From Owenia fusiformis (lineage: Eukaryota > Annelida > Polychaeta > Sabellida > Oweniidae), in the NCBI GenBank assembly GCA_903813345.2, contig CAIIXF020000007.1, positions 27,083,564 to 27,147,563 on the forward strand: a stretch of DNA of 64,000 nt, written 5' to 3'. Below the pieces are notes generated by a model that was given only the letters and a program-made list of their open reading frames with translations, had not been told where the DNA came from and made no database searches. Made by a program: the position numbers and the translations under genes. Positions 35,701 to 44,949 of this stretch are shown in pieces; position 1 is the first letter of the stretch; the number at the start of each line of letters is the position of its first letter.

Positions 35701-38700
35701 AGTTTTTACAAACCGGCTTTATGTACCCGTAACACGTCCAAGTATGGGATAAAAGTTTTTACAAACCAACTTTATGTACCTATAACACGTCCAAGTATGG
35801 GATTGACACATCCGCACTGGCGTAAACATATACATAGACATTAAAAAATCGATAAATCTATTTTGAGCTCTAAGTTTAAATTTCCCGCGTTTCCAATTTA
35901 TTTGCGATTAGCATACTGTTGCGTCTGCGTTGCGTCTGCGTTTGCGTGAAGCGCGTAATACGACGCAAACCATGATTTGCGCTTGCGAATAATGTTGATT
36001 CGCAAGCGCAACGCAAATCGCAACGCTAATTTAGCGCTGACCGGATAATGAGGGCTCTGGTCATTTATCCCCCCTAATATCACATATATTCCAAGGGGTC
36101 ACTATGTTTTGAAGGCATAACATTTGAACAAAGCGTAATTGTGATCTCAAATTATTCATAGATATGACTTAATACTTTTTGGGATGGTGTTAAAATAAAA
36201 AGCTTCTGTCTTAAATATTTTAAGAGAAAAAAGTATTTGTTATTACAGTAAAGCCAGAAACATAACACTCAATCGGGCGGGCGCCGGCAGATGGATCGGA
36301 GCAAATGTGACCCAGGCATAACTCACCTGAGTTTGCATATTACCATGGCCTATGCAAGGGCCAATCTCCTCTGCGAATTTAATGAGAAAATCCTGTACTT
36401 GGAATTTGTTTACCGTTTCTATACTACACGATATGTCCTGTATGATTTGAAGATCCAGTGGACACATCAGAGGACAGCCAGCAGGCACCTCTATACATCA
36501 AAGTAAAATAATAAACATTTTGACTGTATATTATCACATTTTGACTGTATATTATCATTATACCGTACTTATATCATAATTGCTTGCATGCTATATATAC
36601 ATCGCAAAACCTGAAATCGAAACACAGCATCAAACTTTCAAAATTAGTTGAGTGAAGCTGAGTAAAATCGACGAAATTGCAGCAATAGAGAGATTTTGCA
36701 TAGCACTTATAAGCGTGTTTATGAATCCCGTTCCGATAACTAGCTGTACATAATATAAATGACATCATTTTCGTTTCAAAACGGGTTTTCCAAAACTTGC
36801 AAAAACCATGTTTTTTGTCAACTTGATTTATATAAACAGACTCTCAATATGTACAACATTTTGATCAATTATAGCCCTCAATTTTGGCATAAACTGGTCA
36901 ATAGCATCATCGACATGCTGTTGAGACAATCAATTCCTCTTCCCAACAATTCTATCCTTAATAAGAGACTGGGTAGATGTAAGGGGTTCATGGACTTGGT
37001 AAACCAATTCTGTTCGTTCTACCAACACGCGGTAGTTGACGTTGACATCGGATGATCCAATTATGTTGTTTTTGAACCATCATGATATGAGCTCATTTTC
37101 GAATCATTACATTTCCAACAAGATGCAGCTTGCCGAGGCATTTTTTCAAATAAAAATTGAAACTTAAGTTCTACAGTTGATTCTCTTTCTTCAAAAAGTT
37201 GATGATTTTGTAAATATTTTCCCCTTATTGAAAAATAAAATGTTCCTCATCCTCAATGTTGCCAGATTTACATAAAGTACATTTTCTATTTTCCAATTTT
37301 CATTTCTAAATAAATCTACCAGTTTCAATTTCAAGTGGCAAAATTCCCATGCGTAATTGTGAAATTAAAGATCTCTCTAACTTAGATAAATTTAGCAATA
37401 AATATGACTCAGTTTTGTATGAGGATTTCAATTTTACATATGTTCTCAATTTTGGTTTCTTGTTAATTAAATCATTCCAAGTTTTGTTATATGTATGTAG
37501 AAGTTTCTTTTTGACATTTTTTTATATAACAATACTCTAAATTCTCAAAATTATCTTGACAGCCACATCTATTTAGTCATATAAATCCGACCGTTATATG
37601 CTGTTCTTCGATATTCCTAGTTGTTATTTGGATATTTATTTTTTATCATTTTCTTTGCATATACGGTCGTAGATATTCTATGGAACAAATTGCGGTAAAA
37701 GCTTTCCTGTCCTGTCTGGGTAACCATAGTTACCATACCAACCAGTCACACAAATTATCGAGTAATTATTTAGCTCCAACATCAAAGTGTTAAATCTTAC
37801 CTTAGACATGTAAAACGCTTGATAATTGACGAAATATATTCAATTGAATTATATTTTCATTATCGCCCGCCATGTTGCTAAATGCTGTTTCCGGTAGTCT
37901 AAATGTAAAACATGTATCGAAACGGAATCATAATTATTTATTACGCAGAGATCGATTCCAAAGCCGTTCTCTCATACTTATCACTTTTCTCATTTTGAAA
38001 CAATAACTTTTCTAAATAACTTCCCTTCTTAACGACACTGCTTTCCTTTCAACTGAATCTTCGTGTAACAAATATTTATGATTTCGTTTGATATAGTTTT
38101 ACATCTAGACTCAGATTAACCCGGAAATGACCTTGGTATGGCAAAATGAAAAAATTTTAAAATTCAAGCGGCATGCTTATATTTCTTCAATTACCAAGCG
38201 TTTTACGTGCCTAAGGTAAGATTAAATACTCAATAGTTGAACCAAAGAAATTTATTTATCATTTGTGTGAATTTGGTTGGGTAGACAGGCCAGGAAAGCA
38301 TTTCCCGCAATTTAGATGAGGGAAGTGTGTATGACGCTCGTATGCAAGAAAATAAGAAAAAATAAATATCCAAATCAGAAAAAATAACAACAGATAACAT
38401 CATACGAGGGTCAGATTTATATGACTACATCTATTTAAAAAAATTTGGAGCTCTTAATTCCATTTACTATTTACAATTCTATCCGATTCAAATATTTGTT
38501 TTGTAATTCTATTATCAGGCATCATTATTATATATTATACATATTGAGTGTCTGTTTATGTAAATCAAGTTGACAAAAAACTTGATTTTTGCAAATTTTG
38601 GAAAACCCATTTTGAAACGAAAACGACGTCATTTATATTGTAAATATAAGTTAATTCCCTATCCACTGGTATATAATATGACATGTTTTCATGAAGAAAA

Positions 38701-38934
38701 TCAATATTTATTTTTGTAATACGAGTGCCCCATTGTTAGATCACCCTGTATATAAAAAAGTATAAACATTGCACACATTTTCCTCTTAATTATGGATCGA
38801 CCTGTAAAAGGATAATTTGAAGTGATTAAAGTAAGCAGATTGGAATAAATAGTAACGAAATGTCACCCTAACTTACCCTGTGCATGGATGACTGATGGAA
38901 CCAAAACAATGAGGAATACACAAATAGATATCAT
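20580..38934 (-). CDS. Gene B: secreted vWA protein with novel Cys-rich C-terminus (5 coding exons, 360 aa)
   Basis: Exons: 38877-38934, 36327-36490, 30568-31084, 26452-26615, 20580-20759; 1083 nt joined, no frame break. Signal peptide MISICVFLIVLVPSVIHAQ. The vWA domain runs over about residues 20-247. MIDAS is complete: DISCS, Thr in RCGTATYKAL, Asp in VLTDGATHPP. There are extra Cys in the domain's N-terminal lead (CPLMCPLDLQ) and in exon 2 (GPCIG). The Cys-rich tail has ten cysteines: DPCEKF, RECEIT, MCNPADPRCCGCP, then GMCLCEDC and YFC. The protein ends YYPGAPPDDADNTP. Inferred to be secreted and to bind a ligand through its metal site; substrate unknown. Introns are enlarged by at least six transposons. 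It is nearly identical in plan to gene C, and the shared intron sequence shows tandem duplication. Confidence 0.88.
21629..21683. repeat. Tandem duplication of 27 bp
   Basis: GAGTATTTGGATTTCGGAGT followed by AATTTGT occurs twice in a row, inside the CACTG element. Confidence 0.8.
21990..23700. other. Interior of the CACTG element, noncoding
   Basis: Contains C- or G-runs at about 22000, 22260 and 22600, and at 23095-23330 an irregular array of GACCAATGCC/AAATATCCAGAA words. The array yields repetitive minus-strand frames (MALVLY) that are not a real protein. Confidence 0.5.
24149..24420. mobile_element. G-tract element, family F3-like (degenerate)
   Basis: GGGCCGTAGCCAGC followed by two copies of TTTCAGTCGGGGGG, ending in a GAGGGGGTGCGAACCC block. 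Related in style to family F3, but the right terminus is not conserved. Confidence 0.45.
25583..25785. mobile_element. G-tract MITE, family F3
   Basis: AGACCCATAGCCAGGATTTG at the left, TTCGGGCCTG at the right, with a G-run of about 16 and the AATTTTGGTCACGG core between. Lies inside the CACTG element. Confidence 0.65.
26452..26615 (-). CDS. Gene B exon 4 (Cys-rich domain, first half)
   Basis: 164 nt; acceptor TTCTTCAG, donor AAG/GTATTG, phases 1 to 0. Pro/Glu-rich linker (PTILPEDPEEPVDP), then CEKF, RECEIT, ADPRCCGCP and KDPVTK. Confidence 0.88.
27892..28511. mobile_element. Foldback element, family F2 (complete)
   Basis: Left CAAAGGGGTGGTATGGATAT and right CCATATCGATACCAATCCTT are degenerate inverted ends. 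The F2 core words TCTTTCCGAACCTCATTGGA and AGGTCTCTCAATATTG are present. Confidence 0.8.
28619..29109. mobile_element. TA-flanked TIR element, family F7, copy 2 (491 bp)
   Basis: CGCCCCAGTCACATTTGTCG at the left and AAATGTGACTGGGGTG at the right, each next to TA. The interior repeats TAGAAATTATAACTCGGAGT, TTTCTGCGGCGAGCGTAGAA and CTGGCCGCAG words. Shorter and cleaner than copy 1. Confidence 0.85.
29112..30400. other. Noncoding interior of the Tc1/mariner-type element
   Basis: AT-rich; no frame, repeat array or structural element recognised. Confidence 0.4.
30568..31084 (-). CDS. Gene B exon 3 (main vWA exon)
   Basis: 517 nt between acceptor TTATTATAG and donor GTAAGT. Encodes GLISYDKKTYHNFYL, the MIDAS Thr (CGTATYKAL), the Asp (LTDGATHPP) and the closing LCG. 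Same length as exon C3. Confidence 0.9.
31125..31945. mobile_element. Foldback element with GACAACTCGGACCC minisatellite, intron 2 of B
   Basis: The left arm holds about five tandem copies of a 13-16-bp unit (GACAACTCGGACCCAG). The right arm ends TGAGATGTCTTGGGTCCGGG, its inverse. The interior repeats a CGAGTTGTCTTGGGTTTTAA block and TTTATTTTCATCAAATAAGT. Gene C lacks it at the matching position (about 48410). Confidence 0.7.
32150..32665 (+). mobile_element. LINE 3' fragment
   Basis: The frame at 32233-32427 encodes FNYKIIHRILPSKRELFIFG, then CDICRNPDSIKHL: the conserved C-terminal CxxC-H region of non-LTR reverse transcriptases. It ends with TTAATAAATAAAAAAAC. Everything upstream of this domain is missing or unrecognisable. 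Unrelated in sequence to the LINE at 17.4 kb. Confidence 0.7.
33487..33873 (+). pseudogene. Harbinger (HARBI1-like) transposase, N-terminal fragment
   Basis: 128 codons. LFRDRSKPLEMTDDEILNRY and RMPRPLILELINIL form the N-terminal helical region; CQLKVFISLRFYATGCMQ and IFGVSKHTVSNIV form the helix-turn-helix-like stretch that precedes the catalytic domain. It stops before the DDE catalytic domain, which I cannot find downstream. Intact members of the family are about 350-400 aa, so only a third remains. Confidence 0.85.
33970..34165. repeat. Palindromic MITE, family F8
   Basis: GTGGGAGGGATTCAATATGG is mirrored, imperfectly, by CCATATTTAATCCCGACC. ATTTACCGAGAGCCCGGAGG lies at the centre. Same style as 34922-35060 and 55786-55975. 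Confidence 0.6.
34480..35750. repeat. Palindromic MITEs, family F8, two direct copies plus central hairpin
   Basis: GATAAATAGAGATTATCCTA starts copies at about 34513 and 35230. Both run through ATAGGATGATCTGTTTATCC, CAGATCGCGATTGTCTGC and the palindrome GGGCAGATATACTATATCTG. A near-perfect hairpin at 34922-35040 has arms GATACAGGGTATATC and GATATACCCTGTATC. No ORF. Confidence 0.75.
36264..36322. repeat. Solitary arm of foldback family F1 touching a splice donor
   Basis: ACTCAATCGGGCGGGCGCCG and GATCGGAGCAAATGTGACCC match the right arm of the element at 963-1456. Its end lies within about 5 bases of the donor of gene B exon 2. The opposite arm is absent. Confidence 0.7.
36327..36490 (-). CDS. 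Gene B exon 2 (vWA start, MIDAS DxSxS)
   Basis: 164 nt; acceptor TTGATGTATAG, donor CAG/GTGAGT, phases 1 to 0. VPAGCPLMCPLDLQIIQ then DISCSI; GPCIG adds another Cys. Exon C2 has the same acceptor context (ATGTATAG). Confidence 0.88.
36749..38750. mobile_element. Mariner remnant in intron 1 of B, split by a nested element
   Basis: The right end matches the mariner at 51744-53239 through to the terminal ATCACCCTGTA. The left terminus is truncated, but the inner inverted repeat (TTTTCGTTTCAAAACGGGTT at 36770, mirrored near 38620) remains. A transposase trace is visible at about 37080-37140 (TTTCCAACAAGATGCAGCTT, from the FQQD motif). An 852-bp TIR element is inserted at 37575. Confidence 0.75.
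37575..38426. mobile_element. 852-bp long-TIR element with 10-bp target duplication (Mutator-like MITE)
   Basis: Ends AGTCATATAAATCCGACC and GGTCAGATTTATATGACT. ACATCTATTT is duplicated exactly at 37565-37574 and 38427-38436. Inverted similarity continues for about 280 bp (GGATATTTATTTTTT, GCTTTCCTG.CCTGTCT, AAATCTTACCTTAGACATGT). A 9-11-bp duplication with long terminal repeats is the Mutator (MULE) pattern. No transposase. Confidence 0.85.
38877..38934 (-). CDS. Gene B exon 1 (signal peptide)
   Basis: 58 nt: MISICVFLIVLVPSVIHAQ and one base of the next codon, donor G/GTAAGTTAGG. An acceptor (CTTCTATTGTAG) lies 6 bases before the ATG, so the 5' UTR is spliced. Confidence 0.88.
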
Positions 38935-39068
38935 GACAACCTACAATAGAAGTGTGGCGAAGTTAAGTCTCTTTATCTTTTACAAATCATGAAAACAAAT
39001 AAAGTGTAAATATTAATTTATTAAAGAAAAGTTAAAGTCCAAAAATATTATTAAAATCGGCTACTTAC

Positions 39069-39106
39069 AGTTTTTGGTTGTCCCGAGTTCACGCAACGAG
39101 GTTCTG
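39069..39106 (-). other. Candidate noncoding leader exon of gene B
   Basis: Begins at an initiator-like TCAGAAC about 30 bases after a TATA box and ends at donor ACT/GTAAGTAG. The next acceptor is the one just before the ATG at 38934. Start inferred from TATA spacing. Confidence 0.55.
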
Positions 39107-39128
39107 AGGTTTCAATGCCAAAATGCCT

Positions 39129-39136
39129 CTTTTATA
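39129..39136 (-). promoter_or_regulatory. TATA box upstream of gene B leader exon
   Basis: TATAAAAG on the minus strand, about 30 bases before the inferred transcription start at 39106. The segment holding it (about 38940-40010) has no counterpart in the gene C unit. Confidence 0.55.
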
Positions 39137-39199
39137 TCTTAATTTTGAGGTGGGCAGAGCCGAAATAAAAGGTCTTATCCAATAAAATATTAGGAAATC

Positions 39200-41116
39200 C
39201 CATTAACTAAAATTGGCCTAAAAAAATTGTTTAATTTTATGAATGTCAATAAGAAATAGCGATGATTTTCTGCTCACAAAGCTTGAATGTTTACTGAGAA
39301 TCTAAGAATTTGGAAGATTTTGGTGGGAAAGGAATGTCTAGACGAAACCTCTGAGCTTTGTCTCATGAACTCTGGATGTATAATCTAATTGTCAAATTTA
39401 ATTCATTATCTAACAGTCTAATTTATGTCCGAAACACATATTTATAAGTAAATGTTTCCCCTAAAAGTATACAATTATTTGTAAAATGTGATGTAGATAA
39501 TAAAGGTATAAACATTTGCAAAGCATATACAACAGTATTGATGTTTTGGTCAGTTGTACTCCAGGACCTAAAATTTAATCGCTTTTTACTTTGCTTATCA
39601 GAAATTTGCAGTCTTCAAGATGATGCCAAAAACTATCGAAACTTATAAACATCTTAACTAAAAATTACAAAATTTCATATCAGTTGACTTCATATATCAT
39701 TGTCTGTCACTCATATCTCAAAAATAATCCTTTCATTTGCTTGGCTCTAGAAATATTTCATGCCTAAAACTGCTCTAATATGATGATAAAACCTTGGAAA
39801 TTAAACTGTTGATATTGTGAAATATCACACTGGGTTCAAAGATCACTAAAACAACTGTTATAACACAAATATAAACTAATCAAAATAACGCAATACTTAT
39901 AAACATGAGTAACAGAAAAATATCATTATGACATCAACTGATGTGAAGTGAAATAAGTAGACTGACCAACGAGGTCAGCTATGACTTCGTCTCAGAAGAA
40001 CATATGCTTATCATCTTAAATGGGAAATCATTTACAAAGCAATACCCTCTGAGGATAATGATAATGTAAAAGACTGATATGCTCATCATAGTCTGATAGT
40101 GAAAACTAATATGTTGACCTAGTTTTAAATATAAATGCACAAAATATTATATATTGATCACTTCAGCGTCGAACTGTCTCCCTAATAAGTTTATAAGTAT
40201 GAATAATGTCTTCACGTTTCCGTGGAATATGTCCTAAATATTCGATATTGACACCATGATTATTGTCATATGATTAGTTCCAAATGTTCGACTCACTTGG
40301 ATCATCCAAACATCTAAGTGTACAAATCTACGATAATGCCGAGAAGTTTTGGTAAAATATCTCTTAAAATACTACCTTAATTGTAAAAAATCATGTTTTC
40401 CTTTTTAATCACGAGTTCAAGAGTTTAAATAATTTGCTTGATATCGTATGTAAATACCATAACTTAAAGACAAACAACAATAATAGGGAGGTTAAGAGTG
40501 CATCTAAAATCGAAACGAAATGTGTAACGTATCAAGTGCGCAAATAATTGCATTTAGTTCTCTCATTTAAATAACAGTTTAGCTTGAGAACGGAAATGAT
40601 TTTTCTAGTCTTTCCTGAATAAACTAGCTATTTGTTGAATACACGTGAACATTTCAAACTGTCAGAATATCCTTTGTTCTGCATATACGAGATTTCTTCA
40701 TAGAAATGAGTCTCGACTACACTTCCGCAACTAAGATGGTACATGCATGTATTATTAACAAGCTCATTCGGTAAGTTATTTGTATCTCAAACATGCATGG
40801 CAACATACATACACAAGCATATTATTTATTAGACATGCGTATAGTGATATCCGTTGATACCAACGTGAAACACTTTCTAAACACCAAACGCTAAAGCTGA
40901 ACGGATCCTATATTAGAGAATTTAAGCTTGTATATAAAATCGAAACGACAACGTATACGTATCAATCGTCCATATACAATGCATGTATTCTTCTCACTTA
41001 AATAACCTTTCAACTTCAGTGTTTGTTTAGACTACACCATAGCATGCAATATAACTGTGAAGGGAAATGTAGGGATCAAACATGAAAACTTTGCAAGTTT
41101 CACATCAATATTGTCG
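39200..41116. other. Upstream region of gene B
   Basis: AT-rich. Block 40010-40080 is shared with the gene C upstream region (54540-54600). A diverged direct repeat (AAATCGAAACGA, CGTATCAA, TCTCA.TTAAATAAC) occurs at about 40505-40580 and 40935-41015. No gene seen. Confidence 0.5.
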
Positions 41117-41479
41117 CAGGGTTCTCACTAGGCTTTTAGTCCCCGGATATTCTCCGGAATCTAATGTCTTAAAATCCTCTTGCTCCAGAGTCTAATAGCT
41201 TTTCCGGAGTCTAATTTTACATTTTTGTCACATTATTTGCGGTAAAACTCTTGAGAAAATACATAAAACTGGATACAAACAAGGAATATGGAAGTCAGAA
41301 ACCTTTTAAAAATAAATATTGGGATTAAAATAGCAAGATAATCTAAGAAGTATGTTGAAAAGTATACTATTAGGATATCTCTGATCTCACATGGGGGAGA
41401 AGTAGTCGCCACACCGCGAAAAAGTATTCACAATACCGCTAAAAATCCGGGGTCTAAAAATTTCCTTGTGAGAGCCCTG
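41117..41479. mobile_element. 363-bp TIR MITE (CAGGGTTCTCAC ends)
   Basis: Left CAGGGTTCTCACTAGG, right CCTTGTGAGAGCCCTG, with TAGTCCCCGGA / TCCGGGGTCTA as a second inverted pair. TGTCG flanks both ends (41112-41116, 41480-41484). CAGGG ends recall hAT-type MITEs, but those make 8-bp duplications, so the class is open. Confidence 0.75.
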
Positions 41480-42404
41480 TGTCGTCAAAATATTTGACAA
41501 AGATTCAAAGGCCGTCACTTTAACTGAGGGAATATCAGTTTTATGTATTAATCCCAATTGCATTTGTATTGTATCGATTTGCCAGGAATTTACATCCAGC
41601 TAAGCGTAAAGGTAAAAAATGATGTCTTGAAATTTGGCAAAATATCTTATGATGTTTAATTGTTAAGAATCAGGAATTCTATCAATTTGCCTTAAATTGA
41701 AAAGGTTTTTTGTTTAATTCATAAATCAAAAATAATGTTCAGAAGTTTTGGTAAAATATCTCGCAGAAATCCAAAATGAGCGACACTTTTACCGTTAAAA
41801 TCACGTATTACAAAATGTAATTGCATTGATTGAAAACCTCTAAGAATTCCTTAAAAGGGGAGAATGTTTGAAACTTTTATTGGTTATTGGTTACATGTAA
41901 GAAAAATTATTAACTTCATTTGTTGAAAACATGTATATTTTCCAAAACTCAAAAACAACACTTTCTTTTTTTGTTCATTGGATGGGTTTAATTATCACGT
42001 TTAATTTAAGAATAATAAAAATCTTGTATCGTCCATTTGATTTATTGTTCAGTTTCTTGTCTGTGTTTTCTCTAATATTCTAATAATCATGTACCAGTGC
42101 TAAAAGAATGTATCATAATTTCATTACAAGATATGGTTGATTAAATCCATCCAAGTTATGAATTATCGTTAACTATAGAAACTTGTTCAAAAGTGTTAAA
42201 TAAAGAAATGTATATGTCCCTAATTTCAACAATAATCCAAGCATCCCTCTTATGCCATCGCATAGAGCCAACTATTCTGCCTGTGTATAACTACCTTGAA
42301 ATCATTTATTGTAAAAAAACATTGAAAATAGGTGGGAAGATGCATTGGATATAAAGCATATCAATTGTTGACCACGAGTCTGTTCAATACATAGTATATT
42401 AAAG

Positions 42405-42480
42405 TGTGTCTTACCTCTTAGTCTTAACTCTTCGATGTATCACTTAGATCCCGGAAACTATTACAAGGATGTGTTAAACT
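42405..42480 (-). promoter_or_regulatory. Candidate ancestral leader exon and promoter of gene B
   Basis: Minus strand: AGTTTCCGGGATC, AAGTGATACA, then AAGACTAAGAG/GTAAGAC, a good donor ending at 42415. The same block lies upstream of gene C at 56630-56720 with the donor conserved. TTCCGG is an ETS core. Confidence 0.45.
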
Positions 42481-42699
42481 TATCCAATTGACCAAACAAA
42501 TATAAAAATATAATTAATCAATCATAATCAGTGTTTAGAAAATTGTATCATAATGATCAATCATTATTTAATTTGGTACTGCGGGGTCACCATTGATCTA
42601 ACTTCGTGAAACCTTGAAACCTTGAAACCGATGACAGCCAGTTTACTCACACCACCAGTTACAAGTTCGAAGGACTATTATTGGGAGATACGACGATCA

Positions 42700-43829
42700 T
42701 ACATTTAGGTGAGAGGGTAAAGTTCACAGAAATATTGAAAATAATGTGCAGGACTGAAATTTTCAAATTTTAATTGTGTATAATTTGTAGGAATTAGTCA
42801 AATTTCTTAATATTACACAAATTATTCTTCAATCATATATTAAAACTTAACGAGCAACATTTTTGGGAGCTTTAAACAAAGAAAGGAAAAAGTTAATGCA
42901 CATTTCAAAACAATTTTTTTTGAAAAAGTACAAAATCCTATAGCTCGAGCATGTTTTAAAGAGGGGGCTATATTCGGATGTTTTGGGTAAATTTCAAAAG
43001 AAGGAGGGAAAGTATCGCAACATATTGCAGTTAATATTAATATATTGGGCACATTTTCTGAAAATTTCAAAAGATTCTGTTCAGTGACCTTCCCTAGCTC
43101 CTACTTTTAGCTATTTTTCAGTCACATTTTCAAAGGGCTGAAAAGGTTATTTCATCATGTCATTCTGACCATGCACATTGTGATCCTGGTCATGTAAATG
43201 ATATATGGAAATAGTTAGATTGACTGGAGGTCAAAACAAAGCTCTGTTATCTTTGTTCAAAAAATGTCTAAAAAGGCATAATTCTTTATCACTTCCTGTT
43301 TCGTCATTTCCTGTTAAGTATCATGGCACCTTAATCACTTTATCTCTAAATGTGATTTTATACAATTAACGAAAAAGAAATGAATAAAATATTTTGATTT
43401 TTTGGCAGGACAAACGATACAGAGATATATTTAGCAGCATGTCGTTCTATTGTTCTATCTGATCTCTTAATGTGATTTCATACAATTAATGAAAAGGAAA
43501 TGAATAAACTTATGCTGTCAATTCATTTATCAATTGTTATGTCATCTACACCAAAAGGTTTATTTGATGAATTTTTTTTCATATGACTGGCTAAAAACAG
43601 CCATGTTTATTGTCTAGCATACTCGAGATATGTCATCCTAAGTCTCACATGCTAGATGAATTAAATTATGACATCACTAATTGTTTATAGCTTGGAAACA
43701 AAAACACTGCTGTTATGAGTATATATTTATGAGTTTTTCTACAAAATTAGCTGTGGTGCCATAACAATGGAGCTTTGATTGATTTCAAGGTTTTAAATTA
43801 TCAGACTTTGGGTAAGCGTATATATGTGA
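42700..43829. other. Spacer between duplication units
   Basis: AT-rich. A direct repeat of about 45 bp (AATGTGATTTTATACAATTA and AATGTGATTTCATACAATTA, then GAAA.GAAATGAATAAA) occurs at about 43349 and 43457. No gene seen. Confidence 0.5.
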
Positions 43830-44165
43830 ATTTATATGAATCCTCATTGGAGTGACACGTTATTGTTCAGGAACACATAACTGATTCGATACACAGTCTA
43901 CATCTTTCAGTTTTGCATTAAGAATGCACTAATGAACGTAGAAAAGAGTGTAGAGCAACATTTTTTATAAAGTACACAAAAATGAAAAAATTAGTGACCT
44001 TTTATAAACTAGAAAACTGAATTTTCTCATTTTTAAACATTTTATGAAACCAGTTAATTTTCTGTACTCTTTTCTAGTGCACTCCTTGTACAAAACTGAA
44101 ACGGAGTGAGTTATGTGTTCCCTAACAATAAAATGTCTCTCCAATGAGGATTGCATAGTACCAAA
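43830..44165. mobile_element. Foldback MITE
   Basis: GAATCCTCATTGGAGTGACA and GGAACACATAACT at the left are mirrored by AGTTATGTGTTCC and CTCCAATGAGGATT at the right. A second inner pair (TTCAGTTTTG, AGAAAAGAGT) pairs across the centre. Noncoding. Confidence 0.7.
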
Positions 44166-44734
44166 TATTCCAAACATACACTCTTACCTTAAGGTAAGGG
44201 TGCACTTTGATGACATTTCATGATGACAATAAAAAAAGTATTTGTTTCAATTACAACTGAATTATTTAATTTCACCTATCTACGGGTACAGATATAAAGT
44301 AAAAAAAATTGTGTGGGTCATAACTATGCCTAAAAGAAGCTAAAATAAACAGCCACAATTTCCTTTACTTTGCTTATGCGCGGCTCTGAGAAAACACGTG
44401 CCCACGTTTGTTCAAGTAATCCTGCAATTCGATTGGACATAATATACTAACGGGCATAATTCTAAATAGATTTATTATCATAAATTATCGAAGCATAAGT
44501 ATCAATGTAACTTGTATGTTTGATAAGCAGTTTTGTTATTTTTAAATACAATAAAATGGAGAGATTATTTAATATTGAGCAAACCAGGGGCCAACTCAAA
44601 GGACAATATTGTTGACATTATAACATTGATTTGTAATGCTAAGTACACAAATGACACACCATGAATTCAGATCAATTTGAAATCAGATCAGGTTGACGAT
44701 GTCAAAGAATCAATGCCTATATTCACTCTCCGAC

Positions 44735-44949
44735 AGGCCTGTAACCAGGATTTGCCAAGGGGGAGGGGGGAACCTTTTGAAAAAATTCAGGGGGATTCAC
44801 TTTTAACAATTTAGGTCCAAAAATGGCCCAAATCACCTAAAAAGAGCTAAGAATGGTGAAATCGGAATGCATTTGAAAGAATTTTTGGCCAGGGAGAGGA
44901 GGGGGGGGGGTCGCTGAAACCCATCGAATCCCTTATGGCTACGGGCCTG
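44735..44949. mobile_element. G-tract MITE, family F3
   Basis: AGGCCTGTAACCAGGATTTG to TATGGCTACGGGCCTG, with G-runs and the family core (AATGGTGAAA, ATTTGAAAGAATTTTTGGCC). Confidence 0.8.

Larger units (their letters stand above)
32977..36057. mobile_element. PIF/Harbinger transposon, degenerate, 3.1 kb
   Basis: Ends GAGGCCTCATTATCCGGTC and GACCGGATAATGAGGGCTC are inverted repeats with one mismatch. Subterminal CGCAAATCGCAA words repeat at both ends (33000-33240 and 35920-36030), as expected for transposase-binding sites. A transposase N-terminal fragment is at 33487-33873. The middle is taken up by palindromic satellite-like MITEs (33970-35750). A 3-bp target duplication is not evident. 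Confidence 0.85.
20325..42700. repeat. Segmental duplication, unit 1 (gene B unit)
   Basis: Noncoding sequence on both sides of gene B is also found around gene C. The downstream block 20325-20480 (ACGTGTACAAAATGCATACTT, CTATACATTTCATATAAAAG) matches 45800-45945. Intron blocks 26620-27300 match 47085-47740. The block at 40010-40080 matches 54540-54600, and 42380-42690 matches 56630-56880. B is longer mainly because of insertions. Confidence 0.8.
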
